Shown: piece after piece, positions 1 to 7,707 of the stretch
Layout of the letters: each line of letters starts with the position of its first letter
Numbering within the stretch: position 1 is the first letter of the stretch
Source of the DNA: Treponema sp.
GTDB taxonomy: Bacteria > Spirochaetota > Spirochaetia > Treponematales > Treponemataceae
Direction of reading: 5' to 3'
Length of the DNA: 33,098 bases
NCBI GenBank assembly: GCA_017392945.1
Contig: JAFOSK010000156.1
Coordinates: forward strand, 1 to 33,098
Translations under genes and position numbers: made by a program
The notes under the pieces: model-generated
Told to the model about the DNA's origin: nothing
What the model saw: the letters and a program-made list of their open reading frames with translations, nothing else
Database searches by the model: none

Positions 1-387
1 ACAATCCAAAAGTGTAAAAGTTCCCATTACATTTGTTTTCATAAATGCTTCTGGTCCAAGAATTGAACGGTCAACATGGCTTTCTGCAGCAAAGTGAATG
101 ATTGTATCGATATCGTACTGCTTTAAGATGCGTTCAATCTGAGGGCGGTCACAGATATCAACCTTTTCAAAGAAATAGCGCTTTCCGCCGTATTTTTTTT
201 CAATATCCTTAAGGCTTTCTGCGTTTCCTGCATAAGTCAGACAGTCAACGTTTACGATCGTTCCGTCAAAGCCAGAATCTGTAAAAGCTGCACCGCCGGC
301 AGTAGATTCACCCATAAGATAGTGAATAAAGTTACATCCAATAAAACCAGCACCACCGGTTACAAGTATATTTTTTAGTCGTCGCAT
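1..387 (-). CDS. rfbB: dTDP-glucose 4,6-dehydratase, N-terminal part (runs off the left edge)
   Basis: The first 129 codons are present; the gene continues past base 1. The translation starts MRRLKNILVTGGAGFIGCNF, the Rossmann NAD-binding glycine motif of extended short-chain dehydrogenases. It continues with NVDCLTYAGN and the FAAESHVDRS block typical of RmlB. The enzyme converts dTDP-glucose to dTDP-4-keto-6-deoxyglucose, the second step of dTDP-L-rhamnose synthesis, in the cytoplasm. The start is fixed by a GGAGGAG ribosome site a few bases upstream (complement of 391-397). It follows rfbC by 60 nt on the same strand, so it is the last visible gene of the nucleotide-sugar operon. The catalytic YxxxK region lies outside the window. 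Identification is secure; only completeness is unknown. Confidence 0.95.
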   Translation of the reverse strand, partial: MRRLKNILVTGGAGFIGCNFIHYLMGESTAGGAAFTDSGFDGTIVNVDCLTYAGNAESLKDIEKKYGGKRYFFEKVDICDRPQIERILKQYDIDTIIHFAAESHVDRSILGPEAFMKTNVMGTFTLLDC

Positions 388-447
388 TTGCTCCTCCAAT
401 TCTGATTATGAATAATAAATTCCCAATTCCTCATTCATAATTCCGAA

Positions 448-1038
448 TTAATTTCCAATCCATTTAGCATTCAAATCAAAATAGCGTTTTTCAAGGCTAA
501 ACGGAGCATGTTTTTTATCTTTTTCTGAAAGATTTGCATTCTGTGTAATTCCAGGAAGAACACTCTCCCAGTCGATTCCGATTGCAGGGTCGTTCCACAT
601 AAGACCGCCTTCGTCTTCCGGATGATAGAAGTCTGTACATTTGTAAGCAAAAGTTGCAGTGTCAGTCAATACACAGAAACCATGCGCAAATCCTTCCGGA
701 ATATAGAACATATTCTGTTTTTCACTGTCCAAAACTACACCGTAATGTTTTCCGAATGTTGCGCTTCCAAGCCGGAGGTCAACGGCAACATCATAAACTT
801 TTCCTTCAAGAGCACGGACAAGCTTTCCCTGCGGATGCCTTGTCTGAAAGTGAAGACCGCGAAGAACATTTTTTGTACTGCGACTCTGATTATCCTGAAC
901 GAACTTCATTGTAAGTCCTGCTTCAAAAAAATCTTTTTCGCTGTAAGTTTCAAGAAAATAACCGCGGTTATCTCCAAAGATTTTTGGCTGAATTTCGTAC
1001 AAGCCTTCTATTTCGCATTTTTTGAATTCAAATGACAT
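448..1038 (-). CDS. rfbC: dTDP-4-dehydrorhamnose 3,5-epimerase
   Basis: This 196-aa protein matches the usual RmlC length. It carries the cupin-fold hallmarks: FGDNRGYFLE near residue 21, QDNQSRS near 48, LRGLHFQ with the likely catalytic His63, and the FAYKCTDFY segment with Tyr132, followed by the D-P-I-DW block near 150-157. It epimerises dTDP-4-keto-6-deoxyglucose at C3 and C5, the third step of dTDP-L-rhamnose synthesis. The start has an AAGGA ribosome site. It lies between rfbA and rfbB in the same direction, but a 231-nt gap containing a type-A palindromic repeat separates it from rfbA. rfbD, the last pathway enzyme, is not in the window and may lie to the left. Confidence 0.96.
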   Translation of the reverse strand: MSFEFKKCEIEGLYEIQPKIFGDNRGYFLETYSEKDFFEAGLTMKFVQDNQSRSTKNVLRGLHFQTRHPQGKLVRALEGKVYDVAVDLRLGSATFGKHYGVVLDSEKQNMFYIPEGFAHGFCVLTDTATFAYKCTDFYHPEDEGGLMWNDPAIGIDWESVLPGITQNANLSEKDKKHAPFSLEKRYFDLNAKWIGN

Positions 1039-1087
1039 AATGTTATTCCTTAATAACTATAAATTGCAGATTTGATAAATCATATTC

Positions 1088-1237
1088 AAAAAATAGCTCC
1101 CAGTCGAGTAACGTATTTCAAAATCGCCCGCTAGCGGGCTACACACATTTGTGCCTTGGAACTATACACATTGCCGCTAACGCGGCAACACAAATGAATG
1201 TTTTTGAAACACGTTCCTCTTCTTCGCGCTATTTTTT
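1088..1237 (+). repeat. Type-A nested palindromic element, copy A1
   Basis: This ~150-bp element lies between rfbA and rfbC. Its outer arms AAAAAATAGC and GCTATTTTTT are perfectly complementary. Inside is a second stem (ACGTATTTCAAAA with TTTTGAAACACGT, one mismatch), then two small hairpins, CCCGCTAGCGGG and GCCGCTAACGCGGC. A further CATTTGTG/CACAAATG stem encloses the second hairpin. The same order of parts recurs at 4364, 14843 and 28107. No transposase is encoded. It is probably transcribed as part of the operon RNA. Confidence 0.9.
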
Positions 1238-1269
1238 AATCAATCCCTTAAAACCTGCACTCTATTATT

Positions 1270-2142
1270 CTAATTTCTTGTTATAAATTCCAGATACCTT
1301 CCGTAATCTGTTTTGTAGCCTTTTGCAAGCTCAAGAACCTGTTCTTTTGAAAGCCATCCGTTTGCGTATGCAATTTCTTCGATACAGCTGACGTAAAGTC
1401 CCTGGCGCTTTTCGATTGTAGCAATAAAGTTACTTGCTTCCAAAAGTCCGTCGTAAGTACCTGTATCAAGCCATGCCATTCCGCGGCCTAACAGTTCAAC
1501 CTTAAGCTGTTTGCGGGCAAGGTATTCATTGTTTACGGCAGTAATTTCGATTTCTCCGCGGGCACTTGGTTTTACATTTGCGGCAATTTCTACAACGGAA
1601 TTATCGTAAAAATAAAGACCAGGAACAGCGTAGTTTGACTTTGGATTTGCAGGCTTTTCTTCAATACCAAGGGCATTTCCGTTTTTATCAAATTCAACTA
1701 CACCGTATGCTGTTGGATCTGCAACATAATATCCAAAAATTACAGCACCCTTCTGAGTTCGGATTTTTTCAGCAGCATTTTTTAATGTATGTGTAAAGCT
1801 CTGTCCGTAGAAAATATTATCCCCAAGAACAAGAGCAACATCATCGTTTCCAATAAAATCTTTTCCGACGATAAAAGCATCTGCAAGTCCGCGAGGCTTA
1901 TCCTGAATAGCATATTCAAAATGCATTCCAAGCCAGCTTCCGTCACCAAAAAGTTCCTTAAAACAGCCGATATCGCGTGGAGTCGAGATAATCAGAACTT
2001 CACGGATTCCTGAAAGCATAAGAACACTCAGCGGATAGTAAATCATCGGCTTATCATAAAGCGGCAAAATCTGCTTTGAAACAGCCTTTGTAATTGGATA
2101 AAGACGAGTGCCGGAACCACCGGCAAGAATAATTCCTTTCAT
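1270..2142 (-). CDS. rfbA: Glucose-1-phosphate thymidylyltransferase
   Basis: This 290-aa protein is of standard RmlA length. The N-terminus holds the nucleotidyltransferase signature [17 protein letters not shown] followed by [24 protein letters not shown] near residue 105 contains the metal-binding Asp, [11 protein letters not shown] lies near 162, and GLYFYDN near 176. It makes dTDP-glucose from glucose-1-phosphate and dTTP, the committed step of dTDP-L-rhamnose synthesis and usually inhibited by dTDP-rhamnose. A CGGAG ribosome site precedes the ATG. It starts 21 nt after the end of manA, consistent with one operon. rfbC follows after a repeat-filled gap. Confidence 0.97.
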   Translation of the reverse strand: MKGIILAGGSGTRLYPITKAVSKQILPLYDKPMIYYPLSVLMLSGIREVLIISTPRDIGCFKELFGDGSWLGMHFEYAIQDKPRGLADAFIVGKDFIGNDDVALVLGDNIFYGQSFTHTLKNAAEKIRTQKGAVIFGYYVADPTAYGVVEFDKNGNALGIEEKPANPKSNYAVPGLYFYDNSVVEIAANVKPSARGEIEITAVNNEYLARKQLKVELLGRGMAWLDTGTYDGLLEASNFIATIEKRQGLYVSCIEEIAYANGWLSKEQVLELAKGYKTDYGRYLEFITRN

Positions 2143-2163
2143 ACAAAACTCCGATTTATAAAT

Positions 2164-3081
2164 TTACAGCGAACTGAAAATCATTTCTGCATTTCCAGTA
2201 AAAACTGCAGTTCCGTAACCGCTAGGCAAAATAAAATGATCGCCTTTTTTTAGTTTTTTACCTTTAAGTTCACATTCGCCGTCGATTACAGAGCACAACA
2301 GAAATGGCATGGACTGTTCAAGCTTTAATGAGCCGTTAAGGTTTGCATGCCAGACTGTGAACAAATCACAAGAAACCAGTTGTTTAATTGAATCCGAAGT
2401 TTCTCCGTCGAATTTGAACTGCTTTTCTGAACGAAGAGGTGGATTTTTATCTTCAAAAGGAGCCTTAATTACGTCGATGCTCTGTTTTACATGAAGCTGG
2501 CGCGGCTTTCCGTCCTGAAGACGATCGTAGTCGTAAACGCGGTAAGTAATATCGCTTGACTGCTGTGTTTCAAGAATTACAGTTCCACCTTTGATTGCAT
2601 GAACTGTTCCCGGTTCGATAAAGAAAAAATCTCCCTTATGAACAGGAATAACGCGGATAAAATCGTTCCACTGCCTGTTTTCAATCATGCTTTTTACTTC
2701 ATCATGATTTTTTGCATTGTGTCCGATGACGATTGTTGCCCCCGGTTTTGCATCCATGATGTACCAGCATTCAGTTTTGCCGAGAGAACCGTTTTCGTTT
2801 TTTCCGGCATATTCATCGTCCGGGTGAACCTGAATGCTAAGGTCTGTGTCTGCATCAATAATTTTTGTAAGAAGCGGGAAAATTCCGCGGATGTTTAAAT
2901 CTTCTGAAACGCCTTCAAAGCCGAATAATTCAGGTTTTTCTGCCCAAAGCTGACTCAAAGTTTTTCCGGCATATTCTTCGTTCAAAACTTCGTCATCGCC
3001 ATTTGGGTGAGCACTGATTCCCCACTGCTCTGTTCCCCAGATTAATGTTTTGAGTGTAGGCTTTAAAAAAATTGGATTCAT
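2164..3081 (-). CDS. manA: Mannose-6-phosphate isomerase, class I
   Basis: The 305-aa protein is a short type I phosphomannose isomerase. It has the cupin zinc-site motifs SIQVHPDDEYAG near residue 81, KTECWYIMDA near 102 and EPGTVHAIKGG near 157, then the family DITYRVYDYDR block near 177. It interconverts fructose-6-phosphate and mannose-6-phosphate, feeding the GDP-mannose branch served by the manC upstream. The manC stop and the manA start are separated by one base, and its AAGGGG ribosome site lies inside the end of manC, so translational coupling is likely. No phosphomannomutase gene is seen here. Confidence 0.95.
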   Translation of the reverse strand: MNPIFLKPTLKTLIWGTEQWGISAHPNGDDEVLNEEYAGKTLSQLWAEKPELFGFEGVSEDLNIRGIFPLLTKIIDADTDLSIQVHPDDEYAGKNENGSLGKTECWYIMDAKPGATIVIGHNAKNHDEVKSMIENRQWNDFIRVIPVHKGDFFFIEPGTVHAIKGGTVILETQQSSDITYRVYDYDRLQDGKPRQLHVKQSIDVIKAPFEDKNPPLRSEKQFKFDGETSDSIKQLVSCDLFTVWHANLNGSLKLEQSMPFLLCSVIDGECELKGKKLKKGDHFILPSGYGTAVFTGNAEMIFSSL

Positions 3082-3082
3082 T

Positions 3083-4135
3083 CTAGCCCCTTGCCTTCAT
3101 CTGTTCTGCAATTTTTTTAACGTCCTGGATTTTGTCCATTTTTGCAATCAAAAGTGAATCATCAGAATCAACGATTACAAAATTATCAAGACCGATTGTT
3201 GCTACAGTTCGCTTTCCACCGCGGATATATGAATTTTTTGTGTCCAAAGTGATTACATCGCCCTGTACAAAGTTTTTGTTTTCATCTTTTTCGCTGATGT
3301 CGTAGAGGGCACTCCATGAACCAACATCATCCCAGCCGGCGTTAAGTTTAACGATTTTGCCGAGCTTTGTTTTTTCCATTACGGCGTAGTCGATTGAATC
3401 GCCTTTAATCTGACTGAAGGAATCTTTGTCCAGGCGGATGAAGTCTGAATCAACTGCTGCTTTTTCAAATGATTCAATAGAAAGCTTTGCCATTTCCGGA
3501 CTGTAAACTTTAAGTTCATTAAGGAAAACAGATGCTTTGAAAACGAACATTCCGCTGTTCCATGAATATTCGCCGCTGGCAATATATTCCTGTGCCTTTT
3601 CAAGACACGGTTTTTCTACGAATTTTTCAAGAGTGTAGGCACCGTCAGTTTCTTCACCGCTTGCCTTTACATAACCGTAACCAGTTGCCGCAAATGTTGG
3701 AACAATGCCGAAAGTTACAAGGCTTCCCTTTTCAGCATTTTTTGCAGCTGTAAGAACTGCGTTCTGGAAAGTTTTTACATCTTTGATTACATGGTCGCTA
3801 GGAAGAACTACAACAACTGCATCCTTATCCTGTTTCATTGCAGCGCAACAGGCAGCGGCAATTGCTGGAGCTGTATTTTTTGCAAGTGGTTCAAGGATAA
3901 TAGTAGGTTTTTTATCGCAAACTTCGCCAATCTGCTGAGCTACAAGGAAACGGTGTCCTTCGCCGCAGGAAACGATTGGATTTCCAATATCAAGAGCGGA
4001 AAGTCTGAGCAGAGTTTCCTGAATCATCGTATTTTTAGTTACCAAAGGCAAAAACTGTTTAGGATGGTCACCCCAAGATAAAGGCCAAAGTCTTGTTCCG
4101 GCTCCGCCACTCAAAATTACAGGAATAATAGTCAT
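3083..4135 (-). CDS. manC: Mannose-1-phosphate guanylyltransferase
   Basis: The protein is 350 aa from the chosen ATG. The signature PVILSGGAGTRLWPLSW with a downstream HPKQFLPL marks the GDP-mannose pyrophosphorylase family, and VVVLPSDHVI and FVEKP are also present. The longer reading from 4162 adds nine residues, but TGAGGT six bases before 4135 supports the internal start. It is the single-domain form, lacking the C-terminal isomerase domain found in the ~470-aa bifunctional type, which fits a separate manA next door. It makes GDP-mannose for cell-surface glycans. It is the first gene of the operon. Confidence 0.95.
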   Translation of the reverse strand: MTIIPVILSGGAGTRLWPLSWGDHPKQFLPLVTKNTMIQETLLRLSALDIGNPIVSCGEGHRFLVAQQIGEVCDKKPTIILEPLAKNTAPAIAAACCAAMKQDKDAVVVVLPSDHVIKDVKTFQNAVLTAAKNAEKGSLVTFGIVPTFAATGYGYVKASGEETDGAYTLEKFVEKPCLEKAQEYIASGEYSWNSGMFVFKASVFLNELKVYSPEMAKLSIESFEKAAVDSDFIRLDKDSFSQIKGDSIDYAVMEKTKLGKIVKLNAGWDDVGSWSALYDISEKDENKNFVQGDVITLDTKNSYIRGGKRTVATIGLDNFVIVDSDDSLLIAKMDKIQDVKKIAEQMKARG

Positions 4136-4231
4136 AAGATACCTCAGAGTAAAGAATAACACATCATGATATAAATTTCAATTTTTGATTTTTCATACTT
4201 TTTTAGGCGAAATTCTTTTGCAAACCGGCGT

Positions 4232-4345
4232 TTCAGGGTTCCGCTCCCGCTCATTGCTCCGCTACGCTCCGCAAGCACCTGCGGTGCCCCTTCCATGCCG
4301 GCGCCGGCGGGTTCAGAAAAGAAAAGTAGCTTATGCAACCCTGAA
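4232..4345. repeat. GC-rich patch bounded by a 9-bp inverted repeat, upstream of manC
   Basis: TTCAGGGTT (4232-4240) and AACCCTGAA (4337-4345) are perfect inverted arms around a GC-rich core with small palindromes GCACCTGCGGTGC and GCCGGCGCCGGC. It ends 18 nt before type-A copy A2. I see no convincing coding frame. It is unlike the AT-rich flanks and may be an inserted element, but no second copy is obvious in this window. Confidence 0.5.
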
Positions 4346-4363
4346 TATAAATGAATTCAAAAT

Positions 4364-4516
4364 AAAAAAAATAGCGCGAAGGAGAAAACGGGTTGCAAAA
4401 ACGCTCTGTTGTGTTGCCGCGTGAGCGGCAACGTATATAGTTCCGGGGACACAACAGCGCGTAGCCCGCTAGCGGGCGATTTTGCAAGCCGTTTTCGACT
4501 GGGAGCTATTTTTTTT
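4364..4516 (-). repeat. Type-A nested palindromic element, copy A2
   Basis: This is the reverse-oriented version of the 1088 element. It begins with an A-run and ATAGCGCGAAGGAG and ends GACTGGGAGCTATTTT. The second stem is changed to ACGGGTTGCAAAA with TTTTGCAAGCCGT but remains paired. The hairpins TTGCCGCGTGAGCGGCAA and GCCCGCTAGCGGGC are both present. It fills most of the gap between the methyltransferase stop (4551) and manC. The rest of that gap (4136-4550) holds only the GC-rich patch and AT-rich DNA. Confidence 0.9.
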
Positions 4517-4550
4517 ATTTTATTTGCAAAATATTAATATTCAAAGTTAG

Positions 4551-5516
4551 TTAATTTTTTGCTTTTCTGGCAGAACAGGCTTTTTGCTGTGCAGAAGAGT
4601 TGCGCTCCCAAAACACGCCGTCGGCGTAGCCTTGAATTGATTTGTCGGATTCGGCCATTTCCAGGCGTTTCTGAGCCCAGGCGCAGTACTGCGCGTTCAT
4701 TTCGGAACCGCAGAAATGCCTGCCCAGTTTTTTTGCAGTAACAGCAGTTGAACCGCTTCCCATAAACGGATCGTAGACAAGTGCGTCTGCATTTGAGCTG
4801 GCAAGAATAAGTTTTGCAAGAAGTTTTTCCGGCTTCTGGGTTGGATGAGCAGTGTTTTCAGGCATTGACCAGTACGGCACCGAAATGTCATCCCAAAAGT
4901 TGGACGGACATGTATTGCGGAAATTACCGTCTTCCGTTTCTTCCCAATCCTTCGGCTTTCCGTCAACCTTGTACGGCGCAACAACCCTGCGGCGCTGCTT
5001 TACGGCATCAACGTTAAAAACATAATCGTTTTCATCTACCGTGCAGAACCAGATATCTTCCATTGAATTTTTCCAATTTTTTAATGCCCCGCGTCCTTTT
5101 TCCCGCTGCCAGGTAATGCGGTTTCGTATTATAAAATGCCGGCTCAAAACCCGCTCAATCGCAGAAGACGATTTCCAGTCACAGCAGACATAAACAGAAG
5201 CATTCTTTTTTAAAAGCGGTTTGCACGCAGAAATCCATTCTTCAGTGTATTTTTCGTAAGCCTCGTAAGCCATTTCGTGAAAATTATAGCCATGAAACTG
5301 CTTGTCCAGATTGTAAGGCGGGTCTGCAATAAGCAGGTCTACAGACTCATGCGGAAGCAGCGCCGCAACCTTAAGGCTGTCTCCAAAAATGATTTTGTCC
5401 GTAACTTCTTCTAAAGAAAGTGTTTTAGTTTCATCGCTGATTTTAAGGCATTTTTCCAGATATTCAGGATATTCACTAAGCCCAAAATCAATCGTCTTGT
5501 TTTTTTCGGATTTCAT
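4551..5516 (-). CDS. DNA methyltransferase, DPPY type (N6-adenine or N4-cytosine), no restriction partner nearby
   Basis: This 321-aa protein has motif IV DLLIADPPYNL at about residues 60-70 near the N-terminus, and AdoMet-binding motif I as YDPFMGSGST at about 248-257. HPTQKPEKLLAKLI sits just before motif I. The IV-before-I order is that of beta-class enzymes, and DPPY favours adenine N6. The target site cannot be read from sequence. No endonuclease gene is adjacent, so it may be an orphan epigenetic methylase. There is no Shine-Dalgarno sequence; a promoter TTGCGG-17-TAAAAT ends six bases before the ATG, suggesting a leaderless message. A remote alternative is the solitary half of a degraded restriction system. 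Confidence 0.9.
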   Translation of the reverse strand: MKSEKNKTIDFGLSEYPEYLEKCLKISDETKTLSLEEVTDKIIFGDSLKVAALLPHESVDLLIADPPYNLDKQFHGYNFHEMAYEAYEKYTEEWISACKPLLKKNASVYVCCDWKSSSAIERVLSRHFIIRNRITWQREKGRGALKNWKNSMEDIWFCTVDENDYVFNVDAVKQRRRVVAPYKVDGKPKDWEETEDGNFRNTCPSNFWDDISVPYWSMPENTAHPTQKPEKLLAKLILASSNADALVYDPFMGSGSTAVTAKKLGRHFCGSEMNAQYCAWAQKRLEMAESDKSIQGYADGVFWERNSSAQQKACSARKAKN

Positions 5517-5522
5517 GGAGCA

Positions 5523-5551
5523 ATTTTAACAATGAACCGCAGGCACCGCAA
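5523..5551 (-). promoter_or_regulatory. Promoter of the methyltransferase gene, predicted leaderless
   Basis: Reading the minus strand, TTGCGG (5551-5546), a 17-nt spacer and TAAAAT (5528-5523) are followed by TGCTCC and then the ATG. The expected transcription start, about 7 nt after the -10 box, falls on the start codon itself. Confidence 0.55.
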
Positions 5552-5721
5552 GCGCGGAATAATTTTTTTTGAGAGAGGCCATTCATAACGCTTTCGAACG
5601 GTTTATTTTCTGTCATTCTGAATCTCATTCCCAGCATTTTTTGTTTTGCGTTCAAAATACTAGTAAAAACGCCGATAAATAGGTAAAATAAAAAATAATA
5701 TTATTGTTACGAGGCCTAAGT

Positions 5722-6204
5722 ATGGAAGAAATTCTTGATTTACTACGACAAAATGCCCGTCTTTCTGTAAAAGACATTGCTGCGATGACTAAAAAAACTG
5801 AAGCTGAAGTCGCCGCGATAATCAAAAAGCTGGAAGACGATGGGGTTATTTTAAAGTACGCGGCCATCGTAAATCCTGAAAAATCCGGCGAAAGCAGAGA
5901 CAAGGTCCGCGCCGAAATTCAGCTTCAGGTAACTCCTGAACGTGAGCACGGTTTTGACGCTCTTGCAGACAGGATTTACCGTTTCCCACAGGTAAAATCT
6001 TTGTTCCTTATGAGCGGCGGATACGACTTTAAGGTAATTATTGAAGGTGACAGTCTTCAGGAAGTTGCGTTCTTTGTTTCAAGCAAACTTGCAACTCTGG
6101 AAGGCGTACGTTCTACAAAAACATGCTTTATCCTTAAAACTTACAAGGAAAACGACATTGTATATGTAGAAGATGAACGCGATAGACGCGAAGCACAAGC
6201 ATAA
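5722..6204 (+). CDS. Lrp/AsnC family transcriptional regulator
   Basis: The protein is 160 aa from the ATG at 5722, which has GAGG eight bases upstream; an upstream TTG at 5704 is rejected. Residues 1-50 form the winged helix-turn-helix (MEEILDLLRQNARLSVKDIA, then KKLEDDGVILKYAAIVNPEK). Residues 65-150 form the RAM/ligand-binding half, with the SGGYDFKVIIEG segment. Family members bind an amino acid and control amino-acid metabolism. The next gene, 146 nt downstream in the same direction, is an aminotransferase, a frequently seen pairing, so it probably controls or senses the product of that enzyme. The gap between them is filled by a type-B palindromic element. Confidence 0.92.
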   Translation: MEEILDLLRQNARLSVKDIAAMTKKTEAEVAAIIKKLEDDGVILKYAAIVNPEKSGESRDKVRAEIQLQVTPEREHGFDALADRIYRFPQVKSLFLMSGGYDFKVIIEGDSLQEVAFFVSSKLATLEGVRSTKTCFILKTYKENDIVYVEDERDRREAQA

Positions 6205-6231
6205 GTCCCCCGTACAGACATGACCCATAAA

Positions 6232-6335
6232 CGGGGCGTTACGGGGTGTCCCCGTTAGAGGGGGTAGGTGAAAATAAACGGTGCTTGAGCAGGGCGAAAG
6301 CACCGTTTAGTTGAACCGAGGGGCAGGCGCCCCTG
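6232..6335 (+). repeat. Type-B palindromic element, copy B1
   Basis: GC-rich element between the Lrp and aminotransferase genes. Its parts are ACGGGGTGTCCCCGT (hairpin), the linker GAGGGGGTAGG, a perfect 11-bp stem AAACGGTGCTT/AAGCACCGTTT (6276-6286 with 6298-6308), and the end block CGAGGGGCAGGCGCCCCT. The same GGGGCGTT...GGGGTAG...CGAGGGG order recurs at 21101 and inside earP. The central hairpin differs between copies. It ends just before the ribosome site of the aminotransferase. Confidence 0.8.
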
Positions 6336-6350
6336 TAAAAAGGAATTTTT

Positions 6351-7544
6351 ATGAATACACGAACAGATAAATTCAGCCGGCTGATGGAATCGATTCCTCC
6401 TAGCGGCATACGAAAATTTTTTGAAATGCTCATCGGGCATGACGACGTTATTTCCCTTTCTGTAGGAGAACCGGATTTTCCGACTCCGTGGGTAATGCGA
6501 GAGGAAGCTTTTTACCATATTGAAAAAGGTCACACATCCTATACAGGAAACCGCGGTCTTCTGGAATTAAGGCAGGAAATTTGCCGTTACATGGAACGCT
6601 ACAGAATGTTCTACAATCCAGAAACTGAAATTCTTGTAACTGTTGGTGCAAGCGAAGGCGTTGACGCTTCTTTAAGGGCTATTCTGAATCCAGGAGATGA
6701 GATTATTGTGTGCCAGCCTTGTTATGTAAACTATACTCCGCTGGCTGCCCTTTGCGAAGCTACGGTTGTTCCAATTGATACAAGCGTAAACGGTTTTTAC
6801 CCTACTGCAGCACAGATTGAAAAGGCAATTACGCCAAAAACAAAGGCGATTATGATGTGTTCGCCTAATAATCCGACGGGAACAATGATTCCGGCAGATG
6901 AACTTGAAAAGATTGCTAAACTGGTTGTAAAAAATCAGCTTTGGTGTATTTCTGACGAAATTTACTGCGAGCTTGCCTACGACGGAAGTGAACATGTTTC
7001 TATCGGTTCGTTCCCGGGAATGAAGGACTATGCAATTATCCTGAACGGATTTTCTAAGTCCTTCGCAATGACCGGATGGCGAATCGGTTATATTGCGGCT
7101 CCGGCCGACCTTATTACGCAGATGACTAAGCTGCACGGCTACAATTCTATCTGTGCGCCTATTTTCAGTCAGTATGCGGCTGCAGAAGGTCTTAAAAACG
7201 GCTGGAAGGACGTTGAAAAGATGCGCTTAAGCTACCAGCAGCGCCGCAACCTTATGGTAAAGGAATTTAATGACATGGGGCTTCCTGTTCCGGAGCCAAA
7301 GGGAGCATTCTATATGTTCCCGGATATTACAAGTACCGGCATTTCCAGCGAAGAATTTGCAACACGGCTGTTCCAAAAACACAATGTTGCTGTTGTTCCG
7401 GGAAGCGTATTCGGTCTTGGCGGCGAAGGGCATATCCGCGTATGTTACGCAACTGCCATTGACAAAATTAAGGTTGCAATGAATCGCATTGCAGAATTTG
7501 TTGCAGAGCTGCGAGAAGAACAGAAGCAGAAACAGCAGGGGTAA
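6351..7544 (+). CDS. Class I/II pyridoxal-phosphate aminotransferase
   Basis: A 397-aa fold-type I PLP enzyme. DVISLSVGEPDFPTP near residue 32 and YTGNRGLLELR near 64 are the standard N-terminal motifs. CSPNNPTGT near 169 and SDEIYCELAYDG near 200 bind the cofactor. NGFSKSFAMTGWRIGY near 231 carries the Schiff-base lysine, followed by the substrate-binding Arg region at HIRVCYA near the C-terminus. It resembles the AspC/PatA-like group; the amino-acid substrate cannot be settled from sequence. AAGGA lies a few bases before the ATG. It is downstream of and co-directional with an Lrp-type regulator. Confidence 0.93.
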   Translation: MNTRTDKFSRLMESIPPSGIRKFFEMLIGHDDVISLSVGEPDFPTPWVMREEAFYHIEKGHTSYTGNRGLLELRQEICRYMERYRMFYNPETEILVTVGASEGVDASLRAILNPGDEIIVCQPCYVNYTPLAALCEATVVPIDTSVNGFYPTAAQIEKAITPKTKAIMMCSPNNPTGTMIPADELEKIAKLVVKNQLWCISDEIYCELAYDGSEHVSIGSFPGMKDYAIILNGFSKSFAMTGWRIGYIAAPADLITQMTKLHGYNSICAPIFSQYAAAEGLKNGWKDVEKMRLSYQQRRNLMVKEFNDMGLPVPEPKGAFYMFPDITSTGISSEEFATRLFQKHNVAVVPGSVFGLGGEGHIRVCYATAIDKIKVAMNRIAEFVAELREEQKQKQQG

Positions 7545-7621
7545 TAACTTACGGTCATTGAACTTACGGCTTGCAGAGCCCGTCGATGCATCGGATTTTG
7601 AAAATACTATGAAGCAACTTT

Positions 7622-7677
7622 CATAACGGTGATATACTTCGTGCTATTACGAGTCGAGAAGCTCAATCACCGTTATG
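7622..7677. repeat. Type-D hairpin element, copy D1
   Basis: A perfect 12-bp inverted repeat, CATAACGGTGAT (7622-7633) and ATCACCGTTATG (7666-7677), encloses a loop containing TCGAGAAGCTCAA. The element at 24703 has the same plan (ACGGT...TCGACAAGCTCAACCACCGT). It lies between the aminotransferase and the TPR gene and may also act as a transcriptional end signal. The rest of the gap (7545-7707) shows no gene. Confidence 0.65.
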
Positions 7678-7707
7678 AATGAATACAAATAATTATTGGA
7701 GATATTG

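Noticed and set aside
622-1035. Plus-strand frame opposite rfbC
   Set aside because: Complement of a confidently identified gene; no ribosome site or family resemblance.
5704-5721. Upstream TTG start of the Lrp regulator
   Set aside because: It precedes the GAGG ribosome site that serves the ATG at 5722 and adds residues not expected before the helix-turn-helix.
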